This document shows positions 1 through 13,726 of a stretch of 64,000 nucleotides of DNA, in pieces. Position numbers and translations under genes: made by a program. Where the stretch lies: contig OZ037768.1 of NCBI GenBank assembly GCA_964035545.1, positions 11,674,741 to 11,738,740 of the forward strand. Direction: 5' to 3'. This DNA comes from Bugula neritina (taxonomy: Eukaryota > Bryozoa > Gymnolaemata > Cheilostomatida > Bugulidae). The notes under the pieces are model-generated. The model ran no database searches. It had not been told where the DNA came from and saw nothing but the letters and a program-made list of their open reading frames with translations. Each line of letters begins with the position of its first letter. Position 1 is the first letter of the stretch.

Positions 1-337
1 TGTTAGTCAAGTAATGTATTCAAGACAATCGCATATCTATATAATATATTGTGGTGAATAGCTTATTGGTTGCTATTAGAAGTATAATTATACCAACAAG
101 TGACACATGCCTTTACATTCCAAATTTTAAAATATTGTGTGCAATGAATGATAACAAAATATTAGGAGAAATAAAATTTTATAGAATTTTATTTTAATTT
201 TTACTCTGCAAAACATTACAACAATGCTAAGCATGATGATCCTTCCAGCATTTTGTATTACCTACTCAATTTTATATAATAGTAATAATATGCTGATATT
301 ATATGTTTACTAAAAGACTTTAATACTATACTTGCAG
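1..337. other. Wnt intron, upstream part
   Basis: AT-rich sequence ending in a splice acceptor (cttgcag, 331-337). No coding sequence recognised. It is presumed to be the intron before the penultimate Wnt exon. Confidence 0.6.
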
Positions 338-2979
338 GAGTTAGAGAAAAGTCGTTTGTCTATAGCATAACGTCTGCTGGGGTCATGCAGGCAGTCACTA
401 GAGCGTGTGGCAGAGGAGAGATCGGCAACTGCGGTTGTGACACTAACGTGTACAAAAGAGACACTAAAAACCAATTCCAATGGGGTGGGTGCTCACACAA
501 CCCGGAATTTGGTGCAAGATTTGCAAGAGAGTTTGTGGATACCAAAGAGTTGGAAAATAATTCAGATAGTAAAATGAACTTATGGAACAATGAAGCTGGA
601 AGACAGGTAAGGTTAACTAGGCAGATTTTTGCTTGTTGGTATGATAAATGTGCTAAAATTCTGTTTAGACCAAGGTCTACAAATACTCTTTTACTTGCCA
701 TATTGAGCACTTTCAACATTGACCAGGGGGAGGGGGTTCATTCTATGAGATTGGAATATTCTAGAACTGCAGACTTTCAGTAGGATTTGACAAGCACAAC
801 ACCGTCTAACAGCAGCACTGAACTGATCGAATTCCTCTCGTTAGAGAGAACCATATTTGCTTTTGTCTTGTCCTCGTGAAATTTTAAAAAATAGCTAATC
901 TCATAAAATAGACTCTCTAATTACAATATAAAAAAAACATTATAGCTGGCTCACAAAATCTGTATATAGTTCTTTATAAGTAATCTGAAAGTTTCCAACT
1001 CTGATTTTTAACTCCTGCATGTAGAGCATACTTGAAAAATAATATGAGATTAAAGGCATGATTTGCCCAAACTTGCATTAATCAGTGACCATAATAATAC
1101 CAGTCATGCCATTCCGACAATTGTATCGGTGATAGAAGTAACGTGAGCTCCCACTGATTGAATATATTTTCATAGTTTTAAGTTGCTAAATGATGAATTA
1201 GCCAGCCTTTATCATTTTATTAGTCAGGTGTGATAAGAATGTTGAAGAATAACATTTAAACATAATCTAAAGATTGGGAAGTTGCACAAACTTAGAGTGT
1301 CTTGTTTCAGAATTCCAGTGTTTGTGTTCGTGTTTCATACAATAAAATTTATTTGTGCTAGTGCCAATAGCTGAATGTAAGACCCTTGTAGCTGTACAAC
1401 AGCCTGAATGTTTATACTTTGTACATAATAATATCCGATTAAAGTAGTTTTTCGTTTCAAACTTATAAATTGTCAAGTCAAAAAGTTGTTTTAAGTTTGA
1501 GTAATCATAAATTACAGGCATGCAATATAAGAGCCATTCATTTAGAAGAGATAAGAGAAGAAATAGTGTTAAAAATAATTTGTTTCAAGTGTCAACAAAC
1601 ATTGCACATGGCTACAATCTTTGTTGTGCAAATGGTAGCCAAAAGTATGTTAAAAGAATGTCAATTAATATTATAGATGCTGAATGCTAGCAACAGTTGT
1701 TGAAATACTTTATTCGTTTGATCTATGCAACATAAACCTTCGCAGCGTTTCTTTTTTAAATTTGCTAATTCACCTGATCAAAAGGTTCAGTGACAACTGG
1801 CTCATGAAAGGAATACCATTAGGCTTTAGTTATTTTAGTACCGCATTATTAGTTCTCCTGCATCAACAGTAGCAGGCAAACAAGACGTAAGCATTGCACA
1901 TTGTTAATCCTTATGAGCCAATAGTTTCTGACATGCTATTATTTCAATATGTAAATTATTCCAGCTTCCGTCAACATGGTGACTTGAAAAAATGCCAAAA
2001 TATTACTATGGTAGATCAAGCCAAGCACAGGATGCACTTTGCTAATTAAATCAGGTGTTCGTAGGATATTTACATAAAACAGATCCTTATATAAGATATA
2101 AATGAATACCTAATATGCAAAAAGTTGAACTTTTAAACAGTCCAAAGAGCTTTGTTTTGCATTTAAGCTAGTGGGTTTTACAGACTTCAGTACTTTTCAG
2201 TGGTGCCAGGACAAGACTAGCCAAAACGAAAACTATTCCTTGTTTTAGAAATCAAATGTGCATTAAAATAAGATAATACAAATGAATTCACAATATAACT
2301 TCATTTACCCTTAAAAATAACTAGCCAAGATTAATTGAACATGTGGTGCATCTTCAGCTATTGGAAAAAATTTCTTCATCCTAAACCACTTACAAGTCAG
2401 CTACATGTAATAATATTTATAAATATGCTTTCTGTGCATCGTTTTGTAGTTCACTGCATTATTTATAAGATACTTGCATAAAAATAATACCATGATGATA
2501 TACTCTATGCTTTACAGACAGTAAAAAAGAAAATGAAGACATTGTGTAAATGTCATGGAGTATCAGCATCATGTGCTGTACGGATCTGTTGGAGATCATT
2601 GTCAGACTTTAAAGAAGTTGGCGACGCTTTAAAGGTTTCATATGATGGAGCAAAAAAGGTTCGATATGTAGCAAGAAAAGATGCCTTAAAGCCAGCACAA
2701 AAACACTATGCAAAACCAAAAAAGCGAGATTTGGTTTACTTCAAAGAATCGCCAAATTTTTGTGAATTTGACAGCAGTGTGGGCTCCCTTGGAACTATGG
2801 GTAGACAATGTAATAGAACAAGTCAGGGACTAGACAGTTGCTCACTATTGTGCTGTGGGCGTGGCTTTGTAAGTCAGATTAAAGAAGTTGAAGAAGATTG
2901 CAACTGCAGGTTTGCTTGGTGCTGTAAGGTTGTGTGCGACAAATGTCGGAGAAAACAAGAATTTAATTACTGCAAATGA
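338..2979 (+). CDS. Wnt ligand, 3' part (last two exons)
   Basis: Secreted, lipid-modified Wnt signalling ligand; only its C-terminal part is in the window. Exons are 338-606 and 2518-2979 (TGA at 2977-2979). The first begins in the middle of a codon after a TTGCAG acceptor, so the signal peptide and N-terminal exons lie upstream. Visible Wnt hallmarks are REKSFVYSITSAG, VTRACGRGEIGNCGCD, NNEAGR, the lipidation hairpin CKCHGVSASC, and the cysteine-rich end with LLCCGRGF, WCCKVVC and a final YCK. The hairpin reads VSASC where most Wnts have VSGSC; the serine that Porcupine would acylate is present. The C-terminal half (GSLGTMGRQCN followed by GLDSC) recalls Wnt2 or Wnt4/16 types, but the subfamily is not settled. 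Intron 607-2517 shows nothing else recognisable. Confidence 0.93.
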
Positions 2980-4122
2980 GAGAATATCTAAACTGGAGAG
3001 TTGTCTCTCAATGAAATGTCTTTAACCTACAACAGAATGTGTGATTGCACAGTCAGTTTCTCTTAATTGGTTGTTTTCTTACTGGAGGCAATATTGCCAA
3101 CATCTTCAACTTTTAGTCGACCCTGAAAGTGTGCTTTGGAAAAGGTGTCTTGACAAACTGTGTATAGAAACCATAACACATGCCACTTGGCAGAAGTTAC
3201 AGCCAGTCTGTTAGAGTTGTTATACAGGACATGTTGTGCTACTGTGTTGTAATCGTATTCCTCCACTAGCATACACACGCTCCTATTTATGAGTAGTTGA
3301 ATATCAACAGTGTGGTTAAGATTTGAAAATCAAATAACTCAATAGCTTTCAATGAGCATTAAGTTACGTATTATTGTGTTAAGTTGTTGACTTTAAAATT
3401 TTGTACAGGTGTTATTATATTTACACATAACTTGACTTGTACGGTCTCATTCTTGTTCATTCCATCATTTAATCTTATTACATGTATAAATATTTATTTT
3501 TATCATCTTTTAATCAACCAGCAATTGTTACACCAAACATATTTATAGAATTAATAATTAATAATGATACAATTATTTCCTGCGAGTTAGTGTATATTAC
3601 ACTTCATCAATCTTTAGCTTTAAAAACTTGAAATATATTAATAAATAATCAATGATAGAAAAGAAAAACTGCTTTAATAGAATCAATTCAAAAAGAACTG
3701 CATAGCCATAATTATACAAATGATTGTACAATATACAATATATCATACGACTGAAATGGCTTTTTGAACATAACTTCACAGACTGTCTCGCCACTTTAAT
3801 CTAAATACTTACAAAATTACATGCACATAATGACTGTGACTCAAAGTAGAAACAATGTGTTATAATTATGAAAGACTTTCTATAATTATTATTTGAAAAA
3901 ATATGTTAATGTTAATATCTCAATCAAGAGAAAGTGAATATAACGCATTTTAAAGTAGCACCAATATTCATATATATCTATTCAAATTTGTCCACTTTTA
4001 CTACAAATAAACAAAAATGAATCTTCCCTTCACCACAAACTCAACTAATAGTAATTAACATACTCCACCCAGACAACTACAGTTAGAATGGAGTAACACA
4101 GTGTGTATTAATAGCTAGCTTT
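2980..4122. other. Convergent intergenic region Wnt / USE1
   Basis: The 3' flanks of two convergent genes. AT-rich, only short spurious open frames, no recognised gene. Presumably holds both 3' UTRs. Confidence 0.6.
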
Positions 4123-7100
4123 TCAAGATGAAGGTTTAGGAAACAACTTCATAAATACAACCATGTTGACAAAGACAAGCAGGATGAAGAGTAGTAACAG
4201 AACCATCCACCAGCTAGACTTTTTTCTGTGCTCTTCCAGTCTCCCGGTTTCTATTTTTAGTTGAGTGTAATTAGAGTCGGCCATCTTGTTGGATTCTTGT
4301 AATTTCTAAAAATATAACACCATATTTCATAGCTGATATTTGCTGCTTTCTAATGAAAACCGGTTTTTATATAAAATTAAAAAATTCAACAGGAAACTTG
4401 CATAAAGCCCAAAATGATTCATAATCTCTGAAACAACAATGAATCACACAACTGTAATAAAGAACATTCCTGAGATGCTATTGAAATACTATTTCCTAAT
4501 ATACAGGGATATTGATACATTAAGCATTAACCTCTGCTTTAAGCTTAGGAAAAATCTGACTTTTGTTTAGCAAATATGATGCTAAGAACATTGAATTAAG
4601 AAATAAAAATAATATTCCATGGTTTTGTAAATACTAAGGACTTTTAATATAGAAAAGTTTAGAATATTAGAGTTGTCTACTTAGTGATTTTGAGAGCAGA
4701 CAACTACAAATAGAGACAAATTGCACACTGGTAATAGGATTAGTGAATTACAGTGAAAACCAGTCAGCGAGTTATTAATTTATATGATAAAACACTAATA
4801 TATAGACAACATATCAATTCAGGGAATTATAAGAAAGTCCAGTCAAATCTGCAAGTATTCAATTAGCATGCATGTAATACAAACACTAGACAATATACAG
4901 TTTTATGCAAAATATGAAGCCAGCTGCTGAGGAGCAGTAATGTAAGTTCTTCACAAAATATACTCCCCACACCTGACTTCAGCCCCCACCAGGCAATCTC
5001 ATATCAAAACAGTGAAGTACTTCAAACAGTGTATTACCCTAAGGCTTCAAACAGTTTTTTGCAAACTCAAATACGGAGTGAGTTTTAAATGCACAGATAA
5101 CTCATCAACTAGGCTCTTCCTTCACTGCCCACTAATTCGCTACATTATGAGGCTTTGAAGTTGCACCATTGTCATTGTATTTTAGTCAATTATAAAGCTT
5201 CATTTCATTTTTTTCTTAAACCAGCAACAATCTACACTAAGCTTGTGACTTGAAGGTCAATACTAACCTTGTTATCATCTTGCACTATGTTACTAGCTGC
5301 CTTGGCGTGATCTTTCATGTTTCTAGCCAGTTGCACCATCTCCTCGGCTAACTTTTCCTGCATCTGCTGATGATGCTGTAGAATTGAGTCCAAATCTGAG
5401 TCATATGCGGGGGCTGTGGCACCGCCCCGTTGTCGCAGTCCATCTACATAGCAGTTCACAAACATGTGTAAACTACACATCTTACAGGCTGAACATATGT
5501 GTGTGGGCGCGTGAGTATTTATATATCTACACTTGAACATGTTTCACAAAAACTGCTTACTGTCACAGCAGAAAACATTATTGAGCACTAAACACACAAT
5601 CATAACTTGCAACTAATATTTTGTATCCAGAACTTTTTCAGCTTTACGAAAATTATAAATAATTAGCACAGTGAAAACTACATTTTAATTACAAAAACAC
5701 TCTATTTCAGTTGGGTAAGAAAAGAAAATTTAAGATATGCAAGATAACTTCATAAAAAAATGAACTGGAAGAAATAAAGAATTAAACACCCAAATTATCT
5801 AATAATAGCAATAAATATAAATCTATTTTAAAGGTATTCATTGTTACACAGTCTCAACTATTTACAGAGCTACACAATGTAAGCTCACCGCCATTCTCCC
5901 CGAGTAGCGCTCTCCGTGACTGACTAGAGAACTTAGCTTTAGACTGCAGGAGCAAGTCCTTACTCTGGCTGACAACACTCTCACCTAGGTCTGAGTGTTT
6001 TGGTGCTGGAATTGAATGAACAGCTTTGACTTTTTCACTTGCGCAATCCTAAAATATAAAGTCTACTGTAAGAAGCACTTTTGCAGTAGCCTTTTATCAA
6101 CGTTTTAGCAGTAATCATTTTGTATCACTAGGAAGCTTGAGACTTAGTGATTGTAATGCTTTTCACACTGTTTAAAATAGATTATACAATACAGAAAGAT
6201 AAAACATGTTTAAAAAAGGCATCACCAAAACTTATTGATTATTAAGAGACTTGAGTATTGATTTACTGTTGTTATACACATATTTTTTTCGAAGGAGATT
6301 TAGCAATTTTTTTAATTTTTCTCATATAGATAAATGCATGGTAGCAGAATATCCTTGAGTTTTAATTGAAACTATAAGATGTGTTACTTAGGTAACTTGA
6401 AACAGAACCATAAAAATGTGCCACCAGAGTGCACTATAGCCACTACATATGGTTATATACAAAACTTGTCACTATATTGAATAGTAGAAAAAGTGCCTAA
6501 GTTCTCAAGGAACATTGACTAGTAAACAGAATATTTTCAGCAAATTTAAATCTAAAAGCTTACCTAATATAGATTAACAGAATATAAGACTCACTTGATG
6601 TGCTGCATTCAGTATTCCCTGTAACACCCCTACTCGTTTCTTATAGTCTTTGAAAACTTCTGGATGTGATTTATTGCTATAAAATGACATTACGATTAAC
6701 AAATCAGAGACTTTTACAAAACAATTACAACTGATATACGAGATTTGGTTAATACTAATTAGAAATTGTGCTACTTCACAACTATGAGTACAAGGACTAA
6801 TATGTACGTAAACCAGTTCTCACCAGGACTCCTTGGCTAAGAGCAGTAGTTTATCATCTAATTCTTCAACAAACTACAACAAATATGCAGCACTATTAAA
6901 CCATAAAGTGATTATAATCTAAATTAGTCAACAATATCTAATGAGAGGTCCCCAACTATTACTATTAGAGTATTACAGGACAAAGAAATACTAGTTGGTA
7001 TTAGTTTATGAATCACGATTATCACTTATTGAGCATGAAAATGAATTAGTCAATTATAAATTACTTGCTTTGAGCATTTAAACTGTAGATTAGAGATTTA

Positions 7101-8735
7101 GGCAGTTCAAGCTAGTTTACATGGTAATAATTATTAATATTAATATTGTTAACAACAAATATTAATATAATAATCATCAGTGATTACTGTTGCTGCTCTA
7201 TTAAATCTAATACTTAATAACTAAGTTATACTAAGTAATAGCTAAATGAAATAACTCTAAGTATTACTATAAAATTAGGTATAACTATAACTACAAGTAA
7301 TAAGTAAATATTTACATAAGTAACTAATATACTTATATAGTAAAAACTTACAACTTATAATAAACAATAAGTGAACAACTACTAACATAAACTAATAACT
7401 AAAGCTATAAGTACAAGCACTGAATATTAATAACATAATTATAAATATAGGTACGAGTTTAACTAATGCTAATAGTATTATTAAGTTTAAATACATTAAT
7501 ATAAATTAAAATAATAATATAAGGTTAAAACTATAAAAAAAATTGGTATAACTATTACTATAAAACTGCATCAAAGTATTATTGTAATTACAATAATAAC
7601 TATAAGACTAATAGTAACTAAGAGTAAGAAAACTGTAAAATATCACTCTCACATTAACTGTATAAGTATATAAGTAATAGCATAACATTAACTATTACTA
7701 CAACTATAAGTATAACTATTAGTATTAGACATAAGTAATTACTATTAGTATCACTGATACAGTATTAGTCTATTACTATTAGTACTAGTATTAGATTTAG
7801 TCTACCAATATTAGTGAGCATAAGTATTACTATAACTTATGAGTATAAGCTACACTTACACTAACACCAACAGTGTGAGTAGCTGTTAGACTTGCCCTTG
7901 GTGTTGAACTTAGAGTTAGTCTTACTCTTAGTCACTCACAGTCACACTCACCGAGTCACTATCAGTAACTTACAGTTACTTTTAGTGGTACACATACAGT
8001 TTGAGTTGGTATTACACTCTGACTTTGACTTAATCATACTGATCGTGATACCCATACTCATACTGATACTACACTTACAGTGTTGGAGATTCAGATCTTA
8101 CTTATATTATAATTATTACTAACATAAATATAAATATTAGATTATCATTATAAATATATATCATTATATGTAATATGAGTAATATATTTAAGTTTTATAT
8201 TTATATTACAATATTATTATAATTATTAATATATTACTATTAGTATTAGCAAGTATAATATTAATTATAACCATAATGAATATAACTAAAATTTAAAATT
8301 ATTTAGTTTTACATTTGAAATTCAAATTATATTATATTATAATAATTATTACAATTTATAAGTTAATGTTATAATTAGAACATTGCCTTTAAGTTCAACA
8401 AGTACAATAGCATTAACTATAACTAAATAACTCAAAGTCAATAACATTAACTGATTAAGTTTAACTGTTTGACATTATCATTATGATTAAGTTCTGGTTC
8501 AACTCCTTAGAGTTAGACCTTAGGCTTAGGGCTAGCCGCTAGGCCTAAGTGTAACTGAATAAAATTAGACATTAATATAGCATAGACAATTTTTTTAGTA
8601 TACTATTATAATAAAGATTGTATAAGTTACTTTCTGTAATCTCCAGTTATCTTCTTCGTTAAAAGAAGCAGCTTTTTTCTCACATACATTTAGTAAGCGC
8701 TCAAAATTAATCTGTAACCTAGAAGTTGCCGCCAT
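4123..8735 (-). CDS. USE1: USE1-type SNARE (vesicle transport protein USE1 / p31)
   Basis: ER-resident Qc-SNARE that acts with syntaxin 18 and Sec20 in Golgi-to-ER retrograde fusion. Six exons on the minus strand: 8735-8631, 6873-6824, 6676-6595, 6048-5889, 5443-5268 and 4305-4123. All junctions are GT-AG with matching phases and give 251 aa, close to the usual family length of about 260. The N-terminus MAATSRLQINFERLL with EEDNWRLQK is the conserved USE1 start. Exon 5 carries the SNARE-like coiled coil (DSDLDSILQHHQQMQEKLAEEM). The last exon has a basic stretch followed by one C-terminal membrane anchor (WWMVLLLLFILLVFVNMVVF) and a short luminal tail, as expected of a tail-anchored SNARE. 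The first intron (6874-8630) is a long cryptically repetitive AT tract. Identification is firm. Confidence 0.95.
6874..8630. repeat. Cryptic simple-sequence tract in USE1 intron 1
   Basis: About 7,100-8,560 is built of degenerate short words such as tta, agt, taagtaata and ttagtatta. It grades into CTTA/CACTCACAGTCAC-like runs near 7,850-8,060 and ttaggcttagggctag near 8,520-8,540. There is no clean period and no coding sequence. A similar tract lies at about 13,010-13,150 upstream of OSBP. Confidence 0.6.
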
Positions 8736-9598
8736 GCTGGCAAGGTCAATGCTTTTGCATTCTCCGAGACAAAAGATTACGGTCTACACAGCGTTGCTTA
8801 GATACGAGTCAATAAAATAGTGCAGACACTATGGAGTATGACTAGCAGAACCTACGAGTAAACTTCAACAAGTATAATAAATATCAAAGAGGTTGAAAAA
8901 GAGTCATTACCTGAATATAAATTAAAAAAACTGCTAACAAAAATTACATCAGCAACTGCTCTCTGAAATTTGTTGTCATTCCCAATGACATTATAATTAT
9001 TACCATTTCATAATCATTATCATTATGTTTATTACTAATTTACTTGATCTTATAGACATAACGTTGTTTATAGTTATACTAATATTTTACTGTTAGTGTT
9101 GCAGTTTACTAAACCTTATTATTATTATCTATTATTATTTAACTTCATGATTATGGTTAATGATCATGATATTCATTTTAATAATGAATTTAGAAAATGA
9201 GTCATTCTAATTGAATAATTCTACTATTAATAACTATAATTAAAGAGCATCAACATGGTGTCTTTTATTAAATTTATTTTTAGTTTCAGCTGTAGGTTTG
9301 CATAGTTGCAACCAATTTATAAGTTGAGCAAAAACTAATAATTTTGCTCTTGGATACTGTAGTTATTTCATAAAGATACTGCAGAGCTAAATTAATATAA
9401 ATATTTATGCCTTAAAACCTTGTTAATTTTAGAATTCAAAAACTAGAATGATATAATAATAAAATTAAATCTAATAAACTGCAGTCTCAGAAAAATTATG
9501 AAAAACGTCTGAAGCATAATTAAATGAATAATTGGCATTACACTAATAAAGCAAAAACAACGTTTTATATTGTTATGTTATTTTTATAGATAAAGACA
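8736..9598. other. Divergent intergenic region USE1 / SAXO5-like gene
   Basis: 863 bp between two divergent start codons, so it probably contains both promoters. AT-rich, with no recognised motif or gene. A possible acceptor (tttttatag, ending at 9590) nine bases before the 9599 ATG suggests a 5' UTR intron for the plus-strand gene. Confidence 0.5.
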
Positions 9599-11897
9599 AT
9601 GTCTACATACACATTGCCTGATATACCTAACACAAAGCAGGTTAACACAAGTTATCTTCAAGGTTCACATTTTACTCTTGCTCAAGAAGAATCATGGACG
9701 CCATGGACTAGACTCTCTACTTTCAAAAAAGACTATGTTCCTTACAATGTTTCTGATAAACCACCAGCAGCCACGCCTAAGGCACCTGCAAAAATCTTTA
9801 ACAAGGATGAAAGGTTTTTTAACAACAATCATAGTGCATCAGAAACACTTGCTGAATTTCAACCAAAACCTTTCTCGGAAAAAGCAACATATGACACAAA
9901 TAAACTTCGGAAAACTAATTTCAAAATGGACTCTGATCACAGACAAACAGAACCCTATTTGTCAGTTCAAAAAACCTCCTATCCACCAAAGCATGGAGAC
10001 TATGCTAAGATCAAGCCTTCAATGAATACTAGTGCCAGTAACATTCTTCAAGGTGAGAAGAGAAAATTCTAGTACAAAAACATATTTAAGCACTGCATAT
10101 AAAACCTTAAATCTAAAAGCAAACAGTTTAAAATGTAATCTAGTTTGCATCTAAAAGTATGACACTTTTAAAAATAGATATTATTAAAAACGGTTTCATT
10201 AATTAAATGTAGTATAATGAGAATGTGCAATGCTTATTTAGGAGACAGGGAGAAAGCTCTCCAACCAATCTCTGATTACAGAGATAGGTTCAGAGGTGAA
10301 GGTACAGAAAGATTACCTTTGAGTAAAGCAGGAGTCGGTCCTTCTACTATCAGGGGAGATAATCGAACACATGGTTATGACACAACCCATCAAGATAACT
10401 ATAAAGGTGGTTGGCAAATGCCTGCCAAGCTTGTAGACCCTGTAAGCAAACATGAAACTTTATTCTATTACAACAATGCATACAACAGTTGTACAGTAAA
10501 GTAGTGTATATATTCTAAAAAATAATGCATTGACTAATGCATAATTCAAGTTAAAAAATTTGTAGCATCGTGGGAGTAGCATACCACAAGGAGACTTGGA
10601 GAAGGAATGCAAGCACCAAACAGAGTTTCAAATTGCCTATAAAGGATATGAAGGCATTAAAGGTTATGACCCTTCTACAGTAAAGAATATGCAGAAGACA
10701 CAGTTTAGACTTGAAGATGGTCACAATTTCTACAATGATTACAACACTACAATGAAGATGTCTTTTGTTCCAAAAGAATCTACAGGTAGAACATTTTACA
10801 GAATATTTGAAAGCTTGAAATATTAACTACAATACTTGGTTCATAACATTTTATACCAATTTTATTCTTGACATTATGTTTTGTATTTTCAAAGTTGAAA
10901 GATCAAGCATGGGTGAAAAAAGAAACCATAGCGATGTTCCACCTGGTGACACAGATGTTTGGAGACAAGCCCAAAGAGGGGGCACAACTACTTATCACTA
11001 TGATATGAAGGCAGTGAGTAATTTATAATTCCCTATAATTTCACCTACAAGACACTAGGAATCACTAAATTTTGCCTAGCAATGTTAAAACAGTTTAGTA
11101 GTTTAGGAATAAAAATTTTGCAGCCACCAGCAGACTTTCAAAAGGAGCCAACAGTTGATGGCGGTAGTGTGAGAACAAGGAGTCAAGTACCATTTGGAGA
11201 TGCGGCCCAAAATGCAGACTTTTACAAGACAACCAATCAGGAAGTATATGTTCCCCAAAATGGCAAACCCTCTAGCAGTGATGCAGGATCTCAAGGGTTT
11301 AGCTCTATTCCGCTAAATTATTACCCAGGTACATCACCAAGAAAGTTGCTTTTCATATGAATAAACATGTCTTTATGCAAATTAGTTCATAGGTTATGTC
11401 TTATATCTAATTGATAATGATTTCACTAGCAGTTTCTTTTAACTTTGTAGGAAGCATGGATGGGATCACTACTCAAAAGACAGATTTCAAAAACCCAAAC
11501 CGAGGGAGAGAAATGATGGATGAAAGAGCTCTAAATAGAGTAAGAACTATCTATTATGACATTAAAATTTATATAAGCTGCTTGCAATAAAACACAATAT
11601 AAATTGACAATTCTACTGACCGATCTGAGATTTTTTTATAATGCCTCATGCAAATTAGTTTAAAGAAAAACCTTAATATACTACTTAGTTGTTGTAGTTA
11701 ATCATCGCATATTATAATACAGAAACTTGTTACTGTAGATAAAGAAGACCAACATTGGAGCACCACTTGGAGGTCAAAGGTTCTTTAGCACAACTCATAG
11801 AGACCATTATGTGCCTGTGGAGCTTAGTCAAGGAGTCTCTATCGATGCTACTCGCCTGCAGAAAAGCTCCGTTCCTCTAGGAACTCTCAATGGCTGA
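9599..11897 (+). CDS. SAXO5/TEX45-like axonemal microtubule-associated protein
   Basis: Probable ciliary/flagellar axoneme protein of the SAXO5 (TEX45) type. Seven exons: 9599-10052, 10242-10495, 10566-10785, 10895-11013, 11124-11328, 11451-11539, 11739-11897 (TGA). They give 499 aa with every phase closing. The protein is hydrophilic, has no signal peptide or membrane segment, and repeats a short theme of a small polar cluster followed by PxGD: SSIPQGD, SDVPPGD and SQVPFGD, with SSVPLG at the end. It also has GSHFTL near the N-terminus and FFSTTHRDHYVP near the C-terminus. This pattern and the length of about 500 aa fit SAXO5/TEX45. A paralogous axonemal protein (SAXO4/PPP1R32-like) is the main alternative. 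Donor ACA|GTAAAG at 10495 is the weakest splice call. Confidence 0.75.
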
Positions 11898-13726
11898 GCC
11901 TTTGTTACTCTGTGATATATTTTACCCAGTTTCTGTTTGCCTGTGAACTTGTTTTATGATGTCAGCATACGTTTCATTTCTGACATGCTGAATAGTTAAT
12001 CATTGTATCTACACAGTAAATTTTATTAGATTGGATTACTTAGTCACGCTACATTCTGTATTTATTATATATAACGATGTAATTTTTTGTATAAAATACA
12101 TGAGCTCTACAGCAATCACTATATTTTATAAGTATAGAATAGAAAATCTGCAATTCATGCAAGTACTTAGTCCTCTGGCATGTGTTCACCCTATCTTAAT
12201 CGACATAAGCATACATTCTAATTTTGACAAAAAACAGCCAAACATAGCTTTGATATGAACTTAGCCATTAAAACTCAATGTGTACTTGCCAACGTACATT
12301 CATATCTTGTTTTGGTGCTGTACCTGTTTAATCTCAACGCCATAATAAATTTGAAATGCACTCAAAATTCAGTGAATTACTTCAAAGGCACTGGAAATAC
12401 AGAAAATATTGAAAGCATAGGTGAATTACTGCATGTACATATGCAGATTTAGAGCACCTATTTTTAAGACTGCAAAACTTTACAGAATCTGGTATTTCAA
12501 TGAGACGCAGTTAGCAAAGAGATTTATCAGCTAAACCATTTGTCCCTGGCTAAAAACTAATTAGGCTCAGGGTGAAGCTTCACAGTGCTTTAAATAGTTT
12601 AGCTATTGGGTATAGATGCAACAACAGTCAATTTTGTAGGCAAAATGCATGGTGCTCTCACTAATCCTAAACTTTATAATATCAATGAATAAAGCAATAA
12701 ATACTAATATGTGTTGTAGTGGTGGAGTGAATATGGTGGGGTTTTTATCACTACATCAAACATACTAGTGTAATGCAAAGGTTTAAACTTTAAAGGTGTA
12801 TAGTTATTATATCACTCTACATAATATTATATTAATACTTGACGTTATTTATAAGCGTAGTCCATCTTATCGCCTTTATCTTTCATCTAACAATATTCGA
12901 AAATAATCGATGGATATGTAAATGGCTGAAAAGTTAACAGCATCAACGAGCAGAGCTAGTCTCTTTATAAGGAAAACATATAATTATAATATTATATTTA
13001 TACGTCTTATAGTTGTTACTGTGACACTTACTGTTGTCTATTAGTATTACTGTTAGTGTTAGTGTACTACACTTACAGTTACAGTGATTGTAAATGTAAT
13101 AGTTATTCATACTGATACTAATGCTTATACTGATACTGTTACACACACACTATTAGTACTTATTATTATTATATTTGCTAGATGAGCTCACAATGAAGGC
13201 CTTACAATTCATTATGATTATGATTATGATTACGATTAATAATAATTAGTATTAATAATTGCTCAGTAAATGTAATACTAATTACAACCATAACAAATAT
13301 GATAATCGTAATCATAATGATAATTACTAATAAATAAATAAATTTTATTATTAGGTAATTAATATTTATATTAGTAATGATATAATATTAATATTCTCAC
13401 CGTTTCTCATCGTAACCGTTTTAATCTTTGTAAACTGTAAAGTAATCAGTGAGTTGGCATGGGTGCATCTCTTTCACTTTTGATTGTCACAAGATTTCAA
13501 TCCTAAATCTGAGCAATTAATGCTCACGTACCACCATCTTTGGTAGCTGTTGCTAATCAGTATATCTGTGTTTTGCTTAGAAATGATCACTTCCAGCTTT
13601 GCTTTTTTTATTTGCTAAATGTCTTACAGGTAAGATATTCAGAGCTTATTTGCTTTATTAGTTGAAACAGATACAACTGTGAAGTATAATCAGTTCGTTG
13701 TTTTTAATTGTTTGATTGTTTATATT
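11898..13726. other. Intergenic region SAXO5-like / OSBP
   Basis: AT-rich spacer between two genes on the same strand; no recognised gene. Possible AATAAA signals occur near 12,343 and 12,686. About 13,010-13,380 is a degenerate simple-sequence tract of TTAGTG-like and TACTGATAC-like words. The OSBP promoter should lie in the last few hundred bases. Confidence 0.5.

Noticed and set aside
7892-8122. 76-codon open frame rich in Leu/Ile/Val
   Set aside because: Arises from the low-complexity CTTA/CACTCA tract inside the USE1 intron; no family match.
12943-13146. 67-codon minus-strand frame beginning with repeated Ser-Ile
   Set aside because: Produced by a degenerate simple repeat, not a gene.
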